64,000 nt of DNA from Gammaproteobacteria bacterium (GCA_018820765.1 JAHJNN010000008.1:372001-436000); one strand, 5' to 3'. Shown: positions 41,207 to 50,038, numbered from the stretch's first letter. Notes: generated from the sequence alone by a model not told the origin. Numbers and translations: made by a program.

Positions 41207-42165
41207 CCGGCAACGGCCTCCGCGCCGGGCAGGGCCAGCTCACGCCAGCCGCCGGGGCCGGACGCGCGCGCACGGCAGTGACCGGGCGCATCGAGGTCGG
41301 CGTCGAGCACGACGGCGTGGGCGCCGAAGCGTTGCAGCGCGGCGAGCGCGGCCGCGGGGTCGGCATACACCACCTTGGTGAGCGCGTCGGCATGGGCGCA
41401 GCGCTCGGCCAGCACGCTTACGCTGCGCCCGCCGGCGCAGGGCTTCCGGGTGGCGGCGTCGATCAGCGGGGACACCTCGCGGCCGTCCACCTCGCGTGCG
41501 GAGTAATAGGTGGCCGAGGTGGCGACGGCGCCGTCCTCCAATTGGCACAGCGGCAGCAGGTGGGTCGCCGCGTGCGGGTGGCGCACGTGGATTGGCTCCG
41601 CGCCGCCGAACAGGCGCAGATCGCCGCCGGCGTTGACCCGGCCGGCTTCCATGCCGGCGTCTCGCAGCGCGCGGATCGCGCAGTCCACCGCGTAGCCCTT
41701 GGCAATGCCGCCGAGGTCGAGATGCAGCGGGCGGGCCAGCCGCACGCGATCGCCGGGCAGGAGTTCGATGTGCTGCCAGTTCGCCTCCGGCGCGGGCTGC
41801 GCAAGATCGGCGTGGCGCGGCAGATAGCCGTGCCGCACCAGTTCCGGCGCGATGCTGACGTCGAAGCGCCCGCCGCTCGCCTCGGCCACGTCGCGGGCGA
41901 GCGCGAGCACGTCCCAGGTGTGCGGATGCACCGCGACGCAGTCCGCGCCCGCGCGGTTGAGGCGCGACACGTCGGAGGCGGGGTCGTGGTAGCTCATCAG
42001 GTCGTGGATCGTCTGCACCGCGGCGAAGGCGCGCTCGATGGCGGCGTCGACCGCCTGCGCCGACGCGCCGCGGGCGCCGATTTCCACCAGCGTGCCGAGG
42101 AGCGGGCGTGCGCGCGTGCCGGCGTGCCCGCCCGGTGTGGAAGGGGCGCAGACGGCGTGGCTCAT
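41203..42165 (-). CDS. apbE: FAD:protein FMN transferase ApbE
   Basis: ApbE covalently attaches FMN to a Thr/Ser of secreted or membrane flavoproteins using FAD. The 320-residue protein has RPLLGTLVEIG, MSYHDPASDVSRLNR, LDLGGIAKGYAVDCAIRAL (FAD binding), GRVNAGGDLRLFGG and the metal-binding end ALTKVVYAD. There is no clear lipobox or signal sequence, so it may act in the cytoplasm or be exported by another path. Start and stop overlap both neighbours by four bases, so it is coupled to its likely substrate, the FMN-binding protein. Confidence 0.92.
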   Translation of the reverse strand: MSHAVCAPSTPGGHAGTRARPLLGTLVEIGARGASAQAVDAAIERAFAAVQTIHDLMSYHDPASDVSRLNRAGADCVAVHPHTWDVLALARDVAEASGGRFDVSIAPELVRHGYLPRHADLAQPAPEANWQHIELLPGDRVRLARPLHLDLGGIAKGYAVDCAIRALRDAGMEAGRVNAGGDLRLFGGAEPIHVRHPHAATHLLPLCQLEDGAVATSATYYSAREVDGREVSPLIDAATRKPCAGGRSVSVLAERCAHADALTKVVYADPAAALAALQRFGAHAVVLDADLDAPGHCRARASGPGGWRELALPGAEAVAG

Positions 42166-42701
42166 TTCAGCGCGGCGGCGTGCAGCGCAAGGATGCGCCG
42201 CACCCCCTCGCTGATGTGCTTGCACGAAAGCGTGGCACCGCTGATGTTCTGGATGTCCTCGTCCAGCCTGAGCGGCGCGCCGTGCTTCTTGCCGTTGAAC
42301 TGCGCGCGCCAGTTGGGGTTGCGCACTTCGCGGCCGTGGGTTTCGCGGTAGTCGAGGATTTCCACCCCGCGCACCGTGCCGGAGGCGTCGAGCGCGACGG
42401 CATAGGTGATGAACTCGTGCTTGCCGTACACCTCGTCCTGCACCACCCAGCCGGCCAGCGCGCCGTTTTCGGACGCCTTCCACACCGGCTGCCGGGCGTA
42501 GCGCATGCGCACGCCGGCGGCTTTTTCGACGAAGGCCTTCTGCTCGCCCGTGAGCAGCAGCGGGGTTGGGGTGAAGCTGTCGGCCCGGGGGAAGAACAGC
42601 TTCTGCACCTGCTCGATGTCGAGGTACTGTACCGCGAACGCCGGCGCCGCGACGAAGGAGGCGAGCGCCGGGGCGATCAGCCAGACGGGGGGATGTTGCA
42701 T
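42162..42701 (-). CDS. Exported FMN-binding domain protein
   Basis: A 179-residue protein with a signal peptide (MQHPPVWLIAPALASFVAAPAFA) and an FMN_bind domain related to NqrC and RnfG. The flavinylation motif is SGATLS at 154-159, with Thr157 the expected attachment site, preceded by Asp149. It should carry covalent FMN in the periplasm, added by the adjacent ApbE. An N-terminal part (FPRADSFTPTPLLLTGEQK) precedes the domain. Confidence 0.85.
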   Translation of the reverse strand: MQHPPVWLIAPALASFVAAPAFAVQYLDIEQVQKLFFPRADSFTPTPLLLTGEQKAFVEKAAGVRMRYARQPVWKASENGALAGWVVQDEVYGKHEFITYAVALDASGTVRGVEILDYRETHGREVRNPNWRAQFNGKKHGAPLRLDEDIQNISGATLSCKHISEGVRRILALHAAALK

Positions 42702-42710
42702 GGTCTTTCC

Positions 42711-43655
42711 TCAGAAGTTGTAGCCGAGCTTGAAACGCAGCTCGTGCTTGGTTTTTTCGATCAGGTGCAGGTTGTCGTCGGCCTGGTTGATGTATTGCTC
42801 CTTGCCGCCCGCCAACTGCTCGAGCCAGGTCAGCGTGGCCCACCATTTCTCGCCGCCGTAATGGATCGAGGGGCCGGCAAACCAGCTCCAGCGTTCCTGT
42901 CCGACCTCGGTTTCGAATTCGGTTTGATACAGGGTCTCGGCGCCGATCGACCAGTTGGACGCGAAGCGGTAGGAGGCGCCCGCGCCGAACTTGAACTCGA
43001 TTTCCATTTCCGGCTCGGTCGGCCACTCGAAGCTGGCCCCCGGATCGCTGGTCAGTGCCTGCATGGCAGCGTCGGCACTGGCCTGGGTGGCGGCGTCGAG
43101 CGGGGCGCGCTTGGCGTAGGTGGCTTCGATGCCGGTGTTGGCGACCAGGGTGAGCTGGTCGTCCAGCAGCAGCTTCTGCAGTTGCAGGGAGAAATCAGCC
43201 TTGGTGGTGTCCTTGTCCTTGCCGGAATGGGGATCGAACCAGTTTTGTTTCAGGGCGAAGGTCCCCGACAAACCCACCAGGTCCTTGGCTGCGGAGAGGA
43301 AGTTGTACTTGAGCTTGGCCTCGATCCCCGAGGGTTTGAGGCCGTAGTTCTCGGCACCCGGCAGATAGCCGTCGATCACCAGCCCGCTGGCATCGATGGA
43401 TTGCCCTTTAAGGGCGAGGCTGGCGGTGAGGCGGTGGGTCAGGCCATATTCGTATTCCACTTCCGTGTCGTAGGCCGTGTAATCGCCCTGGCCCTTATCC
43501 CAGCGGCGGGTGACGAAGAGATACGCCTCGCTCGCGCCTTGCGGCAGCGTTTCCGCGCCGGACACATAGCCCAGCAGGTTTTCGTCGGCTTGGGCGGGCA
43601 GGGTGAGCAGCGCGGCGGCGAGCGCAGCCAGGCTCGCGGTGGGTTTGACAGCCAT
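42711..43655 (-). CDS. Outer-membrane beta-barrel protein of unknown function
   Basis: A 314-residue protein with signal peptide MAVKPTASLAALAAALLTLPAQA and many amphipathic strands (EVEYEYGLTHRLTASLALKG, GIEAKLKYNF, GAGASYRFASNWSIGAETLY), ending KLGYNF with a C-terminal aromatic residue, as in outer-membrane barrels. It lies between feoA and the FMN-binding protein gene, nine bases from the latter. A role in iron or electron movement across the outer membrane is only suggested by context. Confidence 0.7.
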   Translation of the reverse strand: MAVKPTASLAALAAALLTLPAQADENLLGYVSGAETLPQGASEAYLFVTRRWDKGQGDYTAYDTEVEYEYGLTHRLTASLALKGQSIDASGLVIDGYLPGAENYGLKPSGIEAKLKYNFLSAAKDLVGLSGTFALKQNWFDPHSGKDKDTTKADFSLQLQKLLLDDQLTLVANTGIEATYAKRAPLDAATQASADAAMQALTSDPGASFEWPTEPEMEIEFKFGAGASYRFASNWSIGAETLYQTEFETEVGQERWSWFAGPSIHYGGEKWWATLTWLEQLAGGKEQYINQADDNLHLIEKTKHELRFKLGYNF

Positions 43656-43782
43656 GGTGTTTCCTTTCAGTTTGACGGGGGATTCCGATCAAGCTGGCTG
43701 GCGACACGCTGGCTGGCGAGAGTGTGGTTAAAAAGCCGCGCGTGCAGGCCGCACGCACGGAGGATGCAAAACACGGGGCGCA

Positions 43783-44031
43783 TCATCGCCAGGTTACCCA
43801 CACATGGCGGGCCACGCTGTCTTCCAGCGCGAGTTCGACTTCGTCGATCATCACGAGGGTCATCGGGCGCTGCTGCAGCACGACCAGCGGTCGATTGGGC
43901 GCAAGACCGTAGGCCACCAGCTGTTCGCGCTGGGTGGGATCGATTTTGTCGTCGAGGGCGTCGACGCGCGCCTGGACGCCGGGCAGCAGAAAGCCGAGCG
44001 GTACGCGGGCGATGAGGTCGGCCGGGCTCAT
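43783..44031 (-). CDS. feoA: Ferrous iron transport protein A
   Basis: FeoA is a small SH3-like cytoplasmic protein that supports FeoB. The 82-residue sequence MSPADLIARVPLGFLLPGVQARVDAL... contains the family layout (REQLVAYGLAPNRPLVVLQQRPMTLVMIDEVELALED), although short. The start at 44031 overlaps the feoB stop by four bases. feoA follows feoB here, whereas in most proteobacteria it precedes it. Confidence 0.8.
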   Translation of the reverse strand: MSPADLIARVPLGFLLPGVQARVDALDDKIDPTQREQLVAYGLAPNRPLVVLQQRPMTLVMIDEVELALEDSVARHVWVTWR

Positions 44032-45965
44032 GCGCCTGCTCCCCACACCGTGCGCAGCAGATGGTTCAGCACGCCGCCGACAAGAAAAGCGAAGGGAACG
44101 ATGAGCGCCAGCATGGCGGCGGCGATTTTCAGACCCTGTTCCTTGATGATCATCATCACGCTGGCGATGCAGGGGACGAACAGGGTGATGGTGACCATGC
44201 CGACCACCGCCTGGATGGGGGACAGCTGCCTGCTCAATGCAAACAGGCCGGTGGCGCCGAAGTCGCGCCGCAGGAAGCCCATCACGAAGGCGGCGCTGGC
44301 TTCCTTCGGCAGCCCCAGCCAGCCCGACACCAGCGGTTCACCGGCGCGGATGATGGCGGGCAGGGCGCCGATCTGGTCCAGCACGAACATGATCAGCGTG
44401 CCAAGCAGGAACAGCGGGATGACCTCGATCAGATACCACTTCAGCCGCCCCACGGTTTTCTTGGCGACGTTGCCGATGAGCGGCAGCCGCATCGGAGGCA
44501 TTTCGGTGACCAACGGGATGCGCCGGCCGGGGATGAGTTTGGCGGCGAGGAAACCCGCCAGCATCAGCACGGCAACCATCGCCGCCACCCAGGTCAGCGT
44601 GGCGGAGAACGATATCCCGCCGAGCAAGCCGAGCACCACGCCCAACTGCGCCGAGCAGGGAATCGCCAGCGCCATCAGGAAGATGGTGATGAGGCGCTCG
44701 CGCGGGCTGTGCAGGATGCGCGTGGTGAGCGTGGCCATGGTCACGCAGCCGAGCCCCAGCACCATCGGAAGCACGGCGCGACCGTTCAGGCCGATCAGCT
44801 TGAACAGGCGGTTGGCCAGCACCGACAGCCGCGCGAAGTAGCCGGAGTCCTCCAGCAGGCCAAAGGCGATGAAGAAGGTGGTGACGATGGGCAGGATCAG
44901 CGCCAGCGCGTAGGTCATGCCCATCGTCCACAAGCCGTATTGCCCGACCAGCAGATCGGCCAGCCAGGGAAGGCCGACGTGGCTTTGCACGAACTGCGTG
45001 ATGGCGGGATTGAGGGTTTCGCCGAACAGGGTTTCCTCCATCAGTCCCACCAGCGTGCCGGCACCGAACACACCGACGAACTCGTACACGGAAAACAGCA
45101 CCCCGAGCAGGATCGGCCATGCCCACACGCGGTGGATGACCCATTGCCCGACGCGGTGCGCCAGCAGCGGGCTGGATTGCGCGGTGCGCGCGGTGAAGCG
45201 GGCGGCGAGAGTACCGGCGGCTTCGCCGCGTTCGTGCGCCAGCGCCGCGGGCGTGACGCCCTGGGCATGGGCGGCATCCCGCGCAGTGGCGAGTTCGGCG
45301 TAGGCTTCACCCGCCGCCTGCCGCAGCCAGGCCTCGACTTCGTTGTCCTGCCCCAGGTACAGGATCGCCAGCCCGCGCGCGGTCAGCCGGGGGTGCGGGG
45401 CGTGCGTGGCGATGCGCGGCGCCAGGTCGGCAATTGCCATCTCCGCCGTGGCGTCGTAATGCAGCAGCGGCTGCAGCCCGCGCGTGTCGGCCAGATGGTG
45501 CGTCAGCTGTGCGATGCCCTCGCCGCCGGTGGCTACGGTGGGGACGACCGGTATCCCGAGCGCGTCCGCCAGTGCTGGGGCATCCACCGTCACGCCGCGA
45601 GCCCCGGCTTCGTCGTGCATATTGAGCGCCAGTACCGCGGGCACGCCAAGCTCGGCCAGCAGTGCGGTGAGTGTCAGCGTGCGGCGCAGGTTCTTGGCGT
45701 CGCCCACCTGTACCACGGCGCGCAGCGGTTCGTTCAGCAGCGCGCGCATGGTGGCGCGTTCGTCGTCGCTGCGCGCCGGCAGCGTCAGCACGCCGGGTGT
45801 GTCGATGAGGTCGACCGCCGCATCGAAACGCGCCGACGCGCGCGCCACTTCGACCGTGGTGCCGGGATAGTTGGAGACGTTGACATACGCCCCGGTCAGG
45901 CGATGGAACAGCACGGATTTGCCGACATTGGGATTGCCGACGAGGGCAATGGCAGAGATGTTCAT
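44028..45965 (-). CDS. feoB: Ferrous iron transporter FeoB
   Basis: FeoB is the inner-membrane Fe(II) importer with an N-terminal G protein. The 645-residue protein has G1 GNPNVGKS, G3 DTPG, G4 NMHD and a helical spacer, then two Gate halves: first with LPMVLGLGCVTMATLTTR and IPCSAQLGVVL, second with FRRD-type GFLRRDFGATG and FVPCIASVMMII. It is shorter than E. coli FeoB (about 770). It belongs to a hemP-led, probably Fur-controlled operon. Confidence 0.94.
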   Translation of the reverse strand: MNISAIALVGNPNVGKSVLFHRLTGAYVNVSNYPGTTVEVARASARFDAAVDLIDTPGVLTLPARSDDERATMRALLNEPLRAVVQVGDAKNLRRTLTLTALLAELGVPAVLALNMHDEAGARGVTVDAPALADALGIPVVPTVATGGEGIAQLTHHLADTRGLQPLLHYDATAEMAIADLAPRIATHAPHPRLTARGLAILYLGQDNEVEAWLRQAAGEAYAELATARDAAHAQGVTPAALAHERGEAAGTLAARFTARTAQSSPLLAHRVGQWVIHRVWAWPILLGVLFSVYEFVGVFGAGTLVGLMEETLFGETLNPAITQFVQSHVGLPWLADLLVGQYGLWTMGMTYALALILPIVTTFFIAFGLLEDSGYFARLSVLANRLFKLIGLNGRAVLPMVLGLGCVTMATLTTRILHSPRERLITIFLMALAIPCSAQLGVVLGLLGGISFSATLTWVAAMVAVLMLAGFLAAKLIPGRRIPLVTEMPPMRLPLIGNVAKKTVGRLKWYLIEVIPLFLLGTLIMFVLDQIGALPAIIRAGEPLVSGWLGLPKEASAAFVMGFLRRDFGATGLFALSRQLSPIQAVVGMVTITLFVPCIASVMMIIKEQGLKIAAAMLALIVPFAFLVGGVLNHLLRTVWGAGA

Positions 45966-46005
45966 GTGAGCTGGCGTTGGCTGGCGGGTGTAGGGGCGGG
46001 CGTCA

Positions 46006-46266
46006 TCAAAAGGCTGGGGCGCGGTTGAACGATTTCGCGTTGCGGCGGGGCGTATGCCTCTGCGTAGTCTCTTCCTGCGCTATCGGTGCCGCCGGCGCAT
46101 CGTGCTCCAGTTCGTCGACCAGATTCAGGCAGGCCTCGCGCTCGGCGGGGCTGAGCGCAGTGTCCTGTGCTGCGCGGGCGAGCAGTAGCGAGGCGGTGAT
46201 TCGGCTGCGAGTACACGGGTGGCGCAACATGACCAGCGCGGCAACGAGTAGCGAGGCGGGATGCAT
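46006..46266 (-). CDS. Small protein of unknown function between hemP and feoB
   Basis: An 86-residue frame starting MHPASLLVAALVMLRHPCTRSRITASLLLARAAQ, with a hydrophobic N-terminal stretch and a middle region LSPAEREACLNLVDELEHD, then a charged tail. aagggaaacc before the ATG at 46266 is a plausible RBS. It may be a small regulatory partner of Feo, as FeoC-like or short helper genes often are, but there is no recognisable winged-helix or Cys cluster. Confidence 0.5.
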   Translation of the reverse strand: MHPASLLVAALVMLRHPCTRSRITASLLLARAAQDTALSPAEREACLNLVDELEHDAPAAPIAQEETTQRHTPRRNAKSFNRAPAF

Positions 46267-46321
46267 GGTTTCCCTTTTTTCGTGGAAGACGGCTGGACTG
46301 TGCAAAATGGATTGGGGGCGA

Positions 46322-46549
46322 TTACTTGGTCAGAATCAGCTTGCCGTTCTTGGTGATCCGCAAGCGGTAGGTTTCGCTGTTGTGGCCGATCAGGACTTCC
46401 CGATTGCCTTGGAATAAAAGGTCCGCCGGTATGACGCCCGGCGGACAGGGCCGCTGTCCGGGCTCAGCCGGAAAACGGATGAAGGAGGGGGGCTGCGCTT
46501 GCATGGCTTGGTCGGCAGGTTCGGGTTGATCGGGTTGATCGGGTTTCAT
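46322..46549 (-). CDS. hemP: Hemin uptake protein HemP family
   Basis: A 75-residue protein: a Pro/Gln-rich N-terminus followed by the conserved HemP core LLFQGNREVLIGHNSETYRLRITKNGKLILTK. HemP proteins are short and Fur-regulated, often at the head of haem or iron uptake operons; in some betaproteobacteria HemP acts as a positive regulator of a haem receptor. No TonB receptor gene is nearby. A Fur-like box lies 30 bases upstream. Confidence 0.88.
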   Translation of the reverse strand: MKPDQPDQPEPADQAMQAQPPSFIRFPAEPGQRPCPPGVIPADLLFQGNREVLIGHNSETYRLRITKNGKLILTK

Positions 46550-46577
46550 TTACGGCGCTTGATATAAAGTGTTACGA

Positions 46578-46598
46578 ATAATAACGATTCTCATTTAT
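46578..46598 (-). promoter_or_regulatory. Fur-like box upstream of hemP
   Basis: On the minus strand AAATGAGAATCGTTATTA contains ATGAGAATCGTTAT, matching 12 of 14 bases of the Fur core ATGATAATCATTAT (about 13 of 19 over the full box). It precedes the hemP ATG by about 30 bases. Confidence 0.7.
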
Positions 46599-46647
46599 AC
46601 ATGTCAAGCGGCATCGGGAATTGTTTTTTGAAGGGGGCGGGGTGGAA

Positions 46648-46675
46648 ATAAAAAACCCGCCGGAAAGAGCGGGCG
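46648..46675 (-). terminator. Terminator of the CDF exporter gene
   Basis: On the minus strand GCCCGC...GCGGGTTTTTTATTT forms a GC stem with loop and T-run about 80 bases past the exporter stop. Confidence 0.75.
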
Positions 46676-46752
46676 TGGCGGGTGCGTGTTGGCTTAGCGC
46701 GGCAGGATGCGCAGGTCTTGCGATGCGCCGACAAGGCCGGAACCGCCGCGCT

Positions 46753-47712
46753 TTAGGCTTGCGAATCGTCGGTGCGAGGGGGCCAGTCGCCGCGCCGCAG
46801 CGGTTGCGCTGTCAGCACCTCGGGCTGCAGGGTGACGTGGCGGATGCCGTGGTGCGTGCCCAGGGTCTGGCGTGCGGCGGCGAGGATGCCCGGCCAGTCG
46901 GCGAGGTTGCGGATTTCAAGGTGTGCCGACAGCGCGAGGGTGCCCGAGGAGAGCGTCCATACGTGCAGGTCGTGCACGCGCAGCACGCCGGGCAGGGCGG
47001 CCAGATCGCGGCCGACGGCATCGAGCCGGATGTGCAGCGGCACGCCTTCCATCAGCACGTGCACCACCTCGCGCAGGAGCCTGAGCGCCGATACGCCGAT
47101 CAGCGCGGCGACGAAAAGCGACAGCAGCGGGTCGATCGGCGTCCAGCCGGTGGCGAGAATCACGCCGCCGGAGGCGATCGCCGCGACCGAGCCGAGCACG
47201 TCGCCCAGCACGTGCAGCAGCGCGGCGCGGCTGTTCAGCGTCTGCTCGCCGTGATGCAGAAGCCAGGCGACGAAGAGGTTGACGGCAAGCCCGACGACAG
47301 CGACGCCGATGACGGTGCCGCCGGCAATCTCGCGCGGGGCGCCGATGCGCTCGATGGCCTCGTGCACGATGCTGGCGATCAGCACCAGCATCAGCAGGCT
47401 GTTGAACAGCGCGGCCATCACCTCGGCGCGCACCAGCCCGTAGGAATGCAGCAGCGACGGCGGCCGGCGGGCAAACCAGGCCGCGGCGGCGGCCAGCCCC
47501 AGCGCGGACGAATCGGTGAGCATGTGGGCGGCGTCGGACAGCAGCGCGAGCGAACCTGCCCACCAGCCGGCCAGGGCCTCGACCCCGGCAAAGGACAGGG
47601 TCAGCAGCAGCGCGGCGATCAGCGTGTTGTTGCCCGCCGGCCCCATATGGACGTGGGAATGGGCGTGGGGCTCGCCCCCGGCGTGCGCGTGGTCGTGCTT
47701 ATGAACGTCCAC
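46753..47712 (-). CDS. Cation diffusion facilitator (zinc/cobalt/cadmium exporter)
   Basis: A roughly 319-residue CDF transporter that exports divalent metal in exchange for protons. After a His-rich N-terminus (HKHDHAHAGGEPHAHSHVH) come six membrane helices with metal site residues HMLTD (helix 2, in LLSDAAHMLTDSSAL) and HVLGD (helix 5), and a C-terminal cytoplasmic domain with VHDLHVWTLSSGTLALSAHLEI, close to CzcD/ZitB. No ATG fits; a GTG at 47712, overlapping the nagZ stop by 14 bases, is the likeliest start. Confidence 0.9.
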   Translation of the reverse strand: MDVHKHDHAHAGGEPHAHSHVHMGPAGNNTLIAALLLTLSFAGVEALAGWWAGSLALLSDAAHMLTDSSALGLAAAAAWFARRPPSLLHSYGLVRAEVMAALFNSLLMLVLIASIVHEAIERIGAPREIAGGTVIGVAVVGLAVNLFVAWLLHHGEQTLNSRAALLHVLGDVLGSVAAIASGGVILATGWTPIDPLLSLFVAALIGVSALRLLREVVHVLMEGVPLHIRLDAVGRDLAALPGVLRVHDLHVWTLSSGTLALSAHLEIRNLADWPGILAAARQTLGTHHGIRHVTLQPEVLTAQPLRRGDWPPRTDDSQA

Positions 47713-48778
47713 AGTAATCGGTCGGATCGACCTGCAGATTGAGGTCGGCCGAATCCTGCCCCAGTCCGGCGATGTGGTGCAGCGCGTTGGCATAGCGCGT
47801 CGATTCGCGCAGCTGGGTCATGCCCAGCGGGTGCGGATGGCCGTGCATGCGGGCCAGCCGCGCACGCGCCGGCGCGGGCCAGTCCACCTTCAGGCCGGCC
47901 AGCGCCGCGTCGGCCAGGTCGGGCCGGTTGCATATCAGCGCCATGTCGCAGCCGGCCGCGAGCGACGCCTGCACCCGCTCGACGATGCCGCCGGCCACGC
48001 CTGCGGCTTCCATGCACAGATCGTCGCTGAAAATCATGCCGTCGAAACCCAGCTGCTGGCGCAGCAGTTTTTGCAGCCAGATGCGCGAGAAACCGGCGGG
48101 CTGGTCGTCGACCTGGGGATAGATCACGTGCGCCGGCATGATCGCGGCGAGCCCCGCCTCGATCATCAGGCGGAACGGCACCAGGTCGGCAATCGCCATG
48201 TCGGCCAGGGTGCGTTCGTCCACCGGGATGGCGACGTGCGAATCCGCCTTGACGAAGCCGTGGCCGGGAAAGTGCTTGCCGCAGGCGGCCATGCCGGCGT
48301 CCTTCATCCCCAGCATCACCGCCTGCCCCAACTGGAACACGGCGTGCGGATCGGCATGGAAGGCGCGGTCGCCGATCACCGAGGAAGCGCCGTAATCCAG
48401 GTCGAGCACCGGCGCGAAGCTGAAATCGACGCCGTGCGCACGCAGTTCGCCCGCCAGCACGTAGCCGGTTTCGCGTGCGAGATGCTTCGCCTGCTGCGGG
48501 TGGTCGTTCCAGATTTTCCCGAAGCTGCGCATCGGCGGCAGGCGGGTGAAACCTTCGCGGAAGCGCTGCACCCGGCCGCCCTCGTGGTCGACGCCGATCA
48601 GCAGCGGCGCCGACTTGAGCGCGTGGATTTCGGCGGTGAGCGCGGCCAGCTGCGCCGGGTCACGGTAGTTGCGGGAAAACAGGATCACGCCGCCGACGAG
48701 CGGATGGCCGAGGCGGCGGCGGTCGTCGTCGGTGAGTTCGGTGCCTGCTACGTCGAGCATGAGGGGGCCGAGCGTCAT
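47699..48778 (-). CDS. nagZ: Beta-N-acetylhexosaminidase NagZ
   Basis: NagZ removes N-acetylglucosamine from anhydro-muropeptides in cytoplasmic cell-wall recycling. The 359-residue GH3 protein has LIGVDHEGGRVQRFREGFTRLPPM, the catalytic dyad loop KHFPGHGFVKADSHVAIP with the acid/base His and Asp, and the nucleophile Asp in GFDGMIFSDDLCMEAA. The RBS caggagttccc precedes ATG 48778. A CDF gene overlaps its end and acpS lies just upstream. Confidence 0.95.
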   Translation of the reverse strand: MTLGPLMLDVAGTELTDDDRRRLGHPLVGGVILFSRNYRDPAQLAALTAEIHALKSAPLLIGVDHEGGRVQRFREGFTRLPPMRSFGKIWNDHPQQAKHLARETGYVLAGELRAHGVDFSFAPVLDLDYGASSVIGDRAFHADPHAVFQLGQAVMLGMKDAGMAACGKHFPGHGFVKADSHVAIPVDERTLADMAIADLVPFRLMIEAGLAAIMPAHVIYPQVDDQPAGFSRIWLQKLLRQQLGFDGMIFSDDLCMEAAGVAGGIVERVQASLAAGCDMALICNRPDLADAALAGLKVDWPAPARARLARMHGHPHPLGMTQLRESTRYANALHHIAGLGQDSADLNLQVDPTDYCGRS

Positions 48779-48803
48779 GGGAACTCCTGATGGAAACGTG
48801 GTG

Positions 48804-49184
48804 TCATGGGCGCTCCAGTATGACGTAGGCGAGGATGAGATCGCCCTCGTCCGACAGCGAAACATGGTGCGCTGTGATCCCGCGATCCACCAGCCAGGCC
48901 ACCAGCTCGGGTGCGCATTCGATATGCGGCTTGCCACGCGCGTCGCGCAGCACGGCAATGTTGCGCAGCGTCACCGGCACGCGCAGCCCGGTTCCGGTCG
49001 CCTTGGCGAAGGCCTCCTTGGCGGCGAAGCATTTGGCCAGAAAGCGCGCCGGGTCGCGGCTGGCGTAATAGCCTGCGTGCTCGGCGGGCGCAAGGATGCG
49101 GTCGGCATAATGTTCGCCGAAGCGCGCAAGGCCATCGCGGATGCGCCGCGCGTCGAGCAGGTCGGTGCCGATGCCGTGGATCAT
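48804..49184 (-). CDS. acpS: Holo-[acyl-carrier-protein] synthase
   Basis: AcpS transfers 4'-phosphopantetheine from CoA to the acyl carrier protein. The 126-residue protein has MIHGIGTDLLDARRI (Mg-binding Asp8), RFLAKCFAAKEAFAKATGTGL (Glu and catalytic region), and the C-terminal HHVSLSDEGDLILAYVILE. Its ATG overlaps the radical SAM stop by four bases. Confidence 0.95.
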   Translation of the reverse strand: MIHGIGTDLLDARRIRDGLARFGEHYADRILAPAEHAGYYASRDPARFLAKCFAAKEAFAKATGTGLRVPVTLRNIAVLRDARGKPHIECAPELVAWLVDRGITAHHVSLSDEGDLILAYVILERP

Positions 49185-50038
49185 GGCGACACCTTTACGG
49201 TCAACCCGGTCGCGCGGATTTTTTCGGCAAAGGTCTCGAGCCATTCAGCCGGCAGCGCGGACAGCCGGCTGGCCTGCGGCTGCATCGACGGCCGTGCCAG
49301 GCCATACAGCAGCACGCCCCGCAGCGGAATCCGCTGCTGCCGGATGCGTTCGACGGCAGCCAGATAGGCCGCCTGTTCCGCCTCGGAGGGCGCTGCGCCA
49401 TCGAGCGCGAACAGACAGGTCTGCAGCCAGGTCGGGCACAGCCGCGCGGCCGCGGCCAGACGCTCGAACTGCTTCTCCGGCGCGATGCGCGTCTGGTTGA
49501 CGCTGCGCATGCCGGCCGCGGTCGCGCTGTCGAACTTGAACCATACCTCGCCGTTCAGTGCCGCCATTTTGCCGAGGCCGTCCTGCACGCGCGGCCGGTC
49601 GGCGAGGCTGCCGTTGGTGATCAGCACCAGCTTGATTTTTCCGGTCAGATCGAAGTCCGCCATCACCCGCCCGATCAGCTCGATGACCTGCGGAAAGGCT
49701 TTGGCGCTGGTCGGCTCGCCGTTGCCCGACAGCGCAATGTCGTTCAGCCGCCGCGCCCCTTCGGGGACGCGCGTCTGCATGAAGGGGCCATGGAGAATGT
49801 CCGCGAGCATCGCGCGCAGTTCGGCCTCGAGTTGCGCCAGATCGATCTCCGGCGCGGTGCCACGCACCAGGCCGGGCACCTGGCAATACACGCAGGCCCA
49901 GTTGCAGGCGTTGTTGGGATTGAGGTTGACGCCCACCGACACGCCGCCGGCACGGCGCGACACGACGGGGTAGACATAGGTCATGCCCGCGCTGTCGCGG
50001 TCGTGGTTGATGGGGGTGAGCGGGGCGGTTTGTGCCAT
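49181..50038 (-). CDS. Radical SAM protein of unknown substrate
   Basis: A 285-residue cytosolic radical SAM enzyme with the cluster motif CNWACVYC (CxxxCxxC) at about 46-53, a following glycine-rich ALSGNGEPTSA for SAM binding and ITNGSL. No C-terminal SPASM Cys motif is visible. Proteins of this type with a VGVNLNPNNACNWACVYCQ start are common and uncharacterised in proteobacteria. Its coupling to acpS does not reveal the substrate. Confidence 0.85.
   Translation of the reverse strand: MAQTAPLTPINHDRDSAGMTYVYPVVSRRAGGVSVGVNLNPNNACNWACVYCQVPGLVRGTAPEIDLAQLEAELRAMLADILHGPFMQTRVPEGARRLNDIALSGNGEPTSAKAFPQVIELIGRVMADFDLTGKIKLVLITNGSLADRPRVQDGLGKMAALNGEVWFKFDSATAAGMRSVNQTRIAPEKQFERLAAAARLCPTWLQTCLFALDGAAPSEAEQAAYLAAVERIRQQRIPLRGVLLYGLARPSMQPQASRLSALPAEWLETFAEKIRATGLTVKVSP

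Noticed and set aside
41203..43026. A 607-residue protein containing ApbE plus an N-terminal extension
   Set aside because: The extension is antisense-like, low-complexity sequence overlapping the FMN-binding gene in another frame; ApbE starts at 42165 by overlap.
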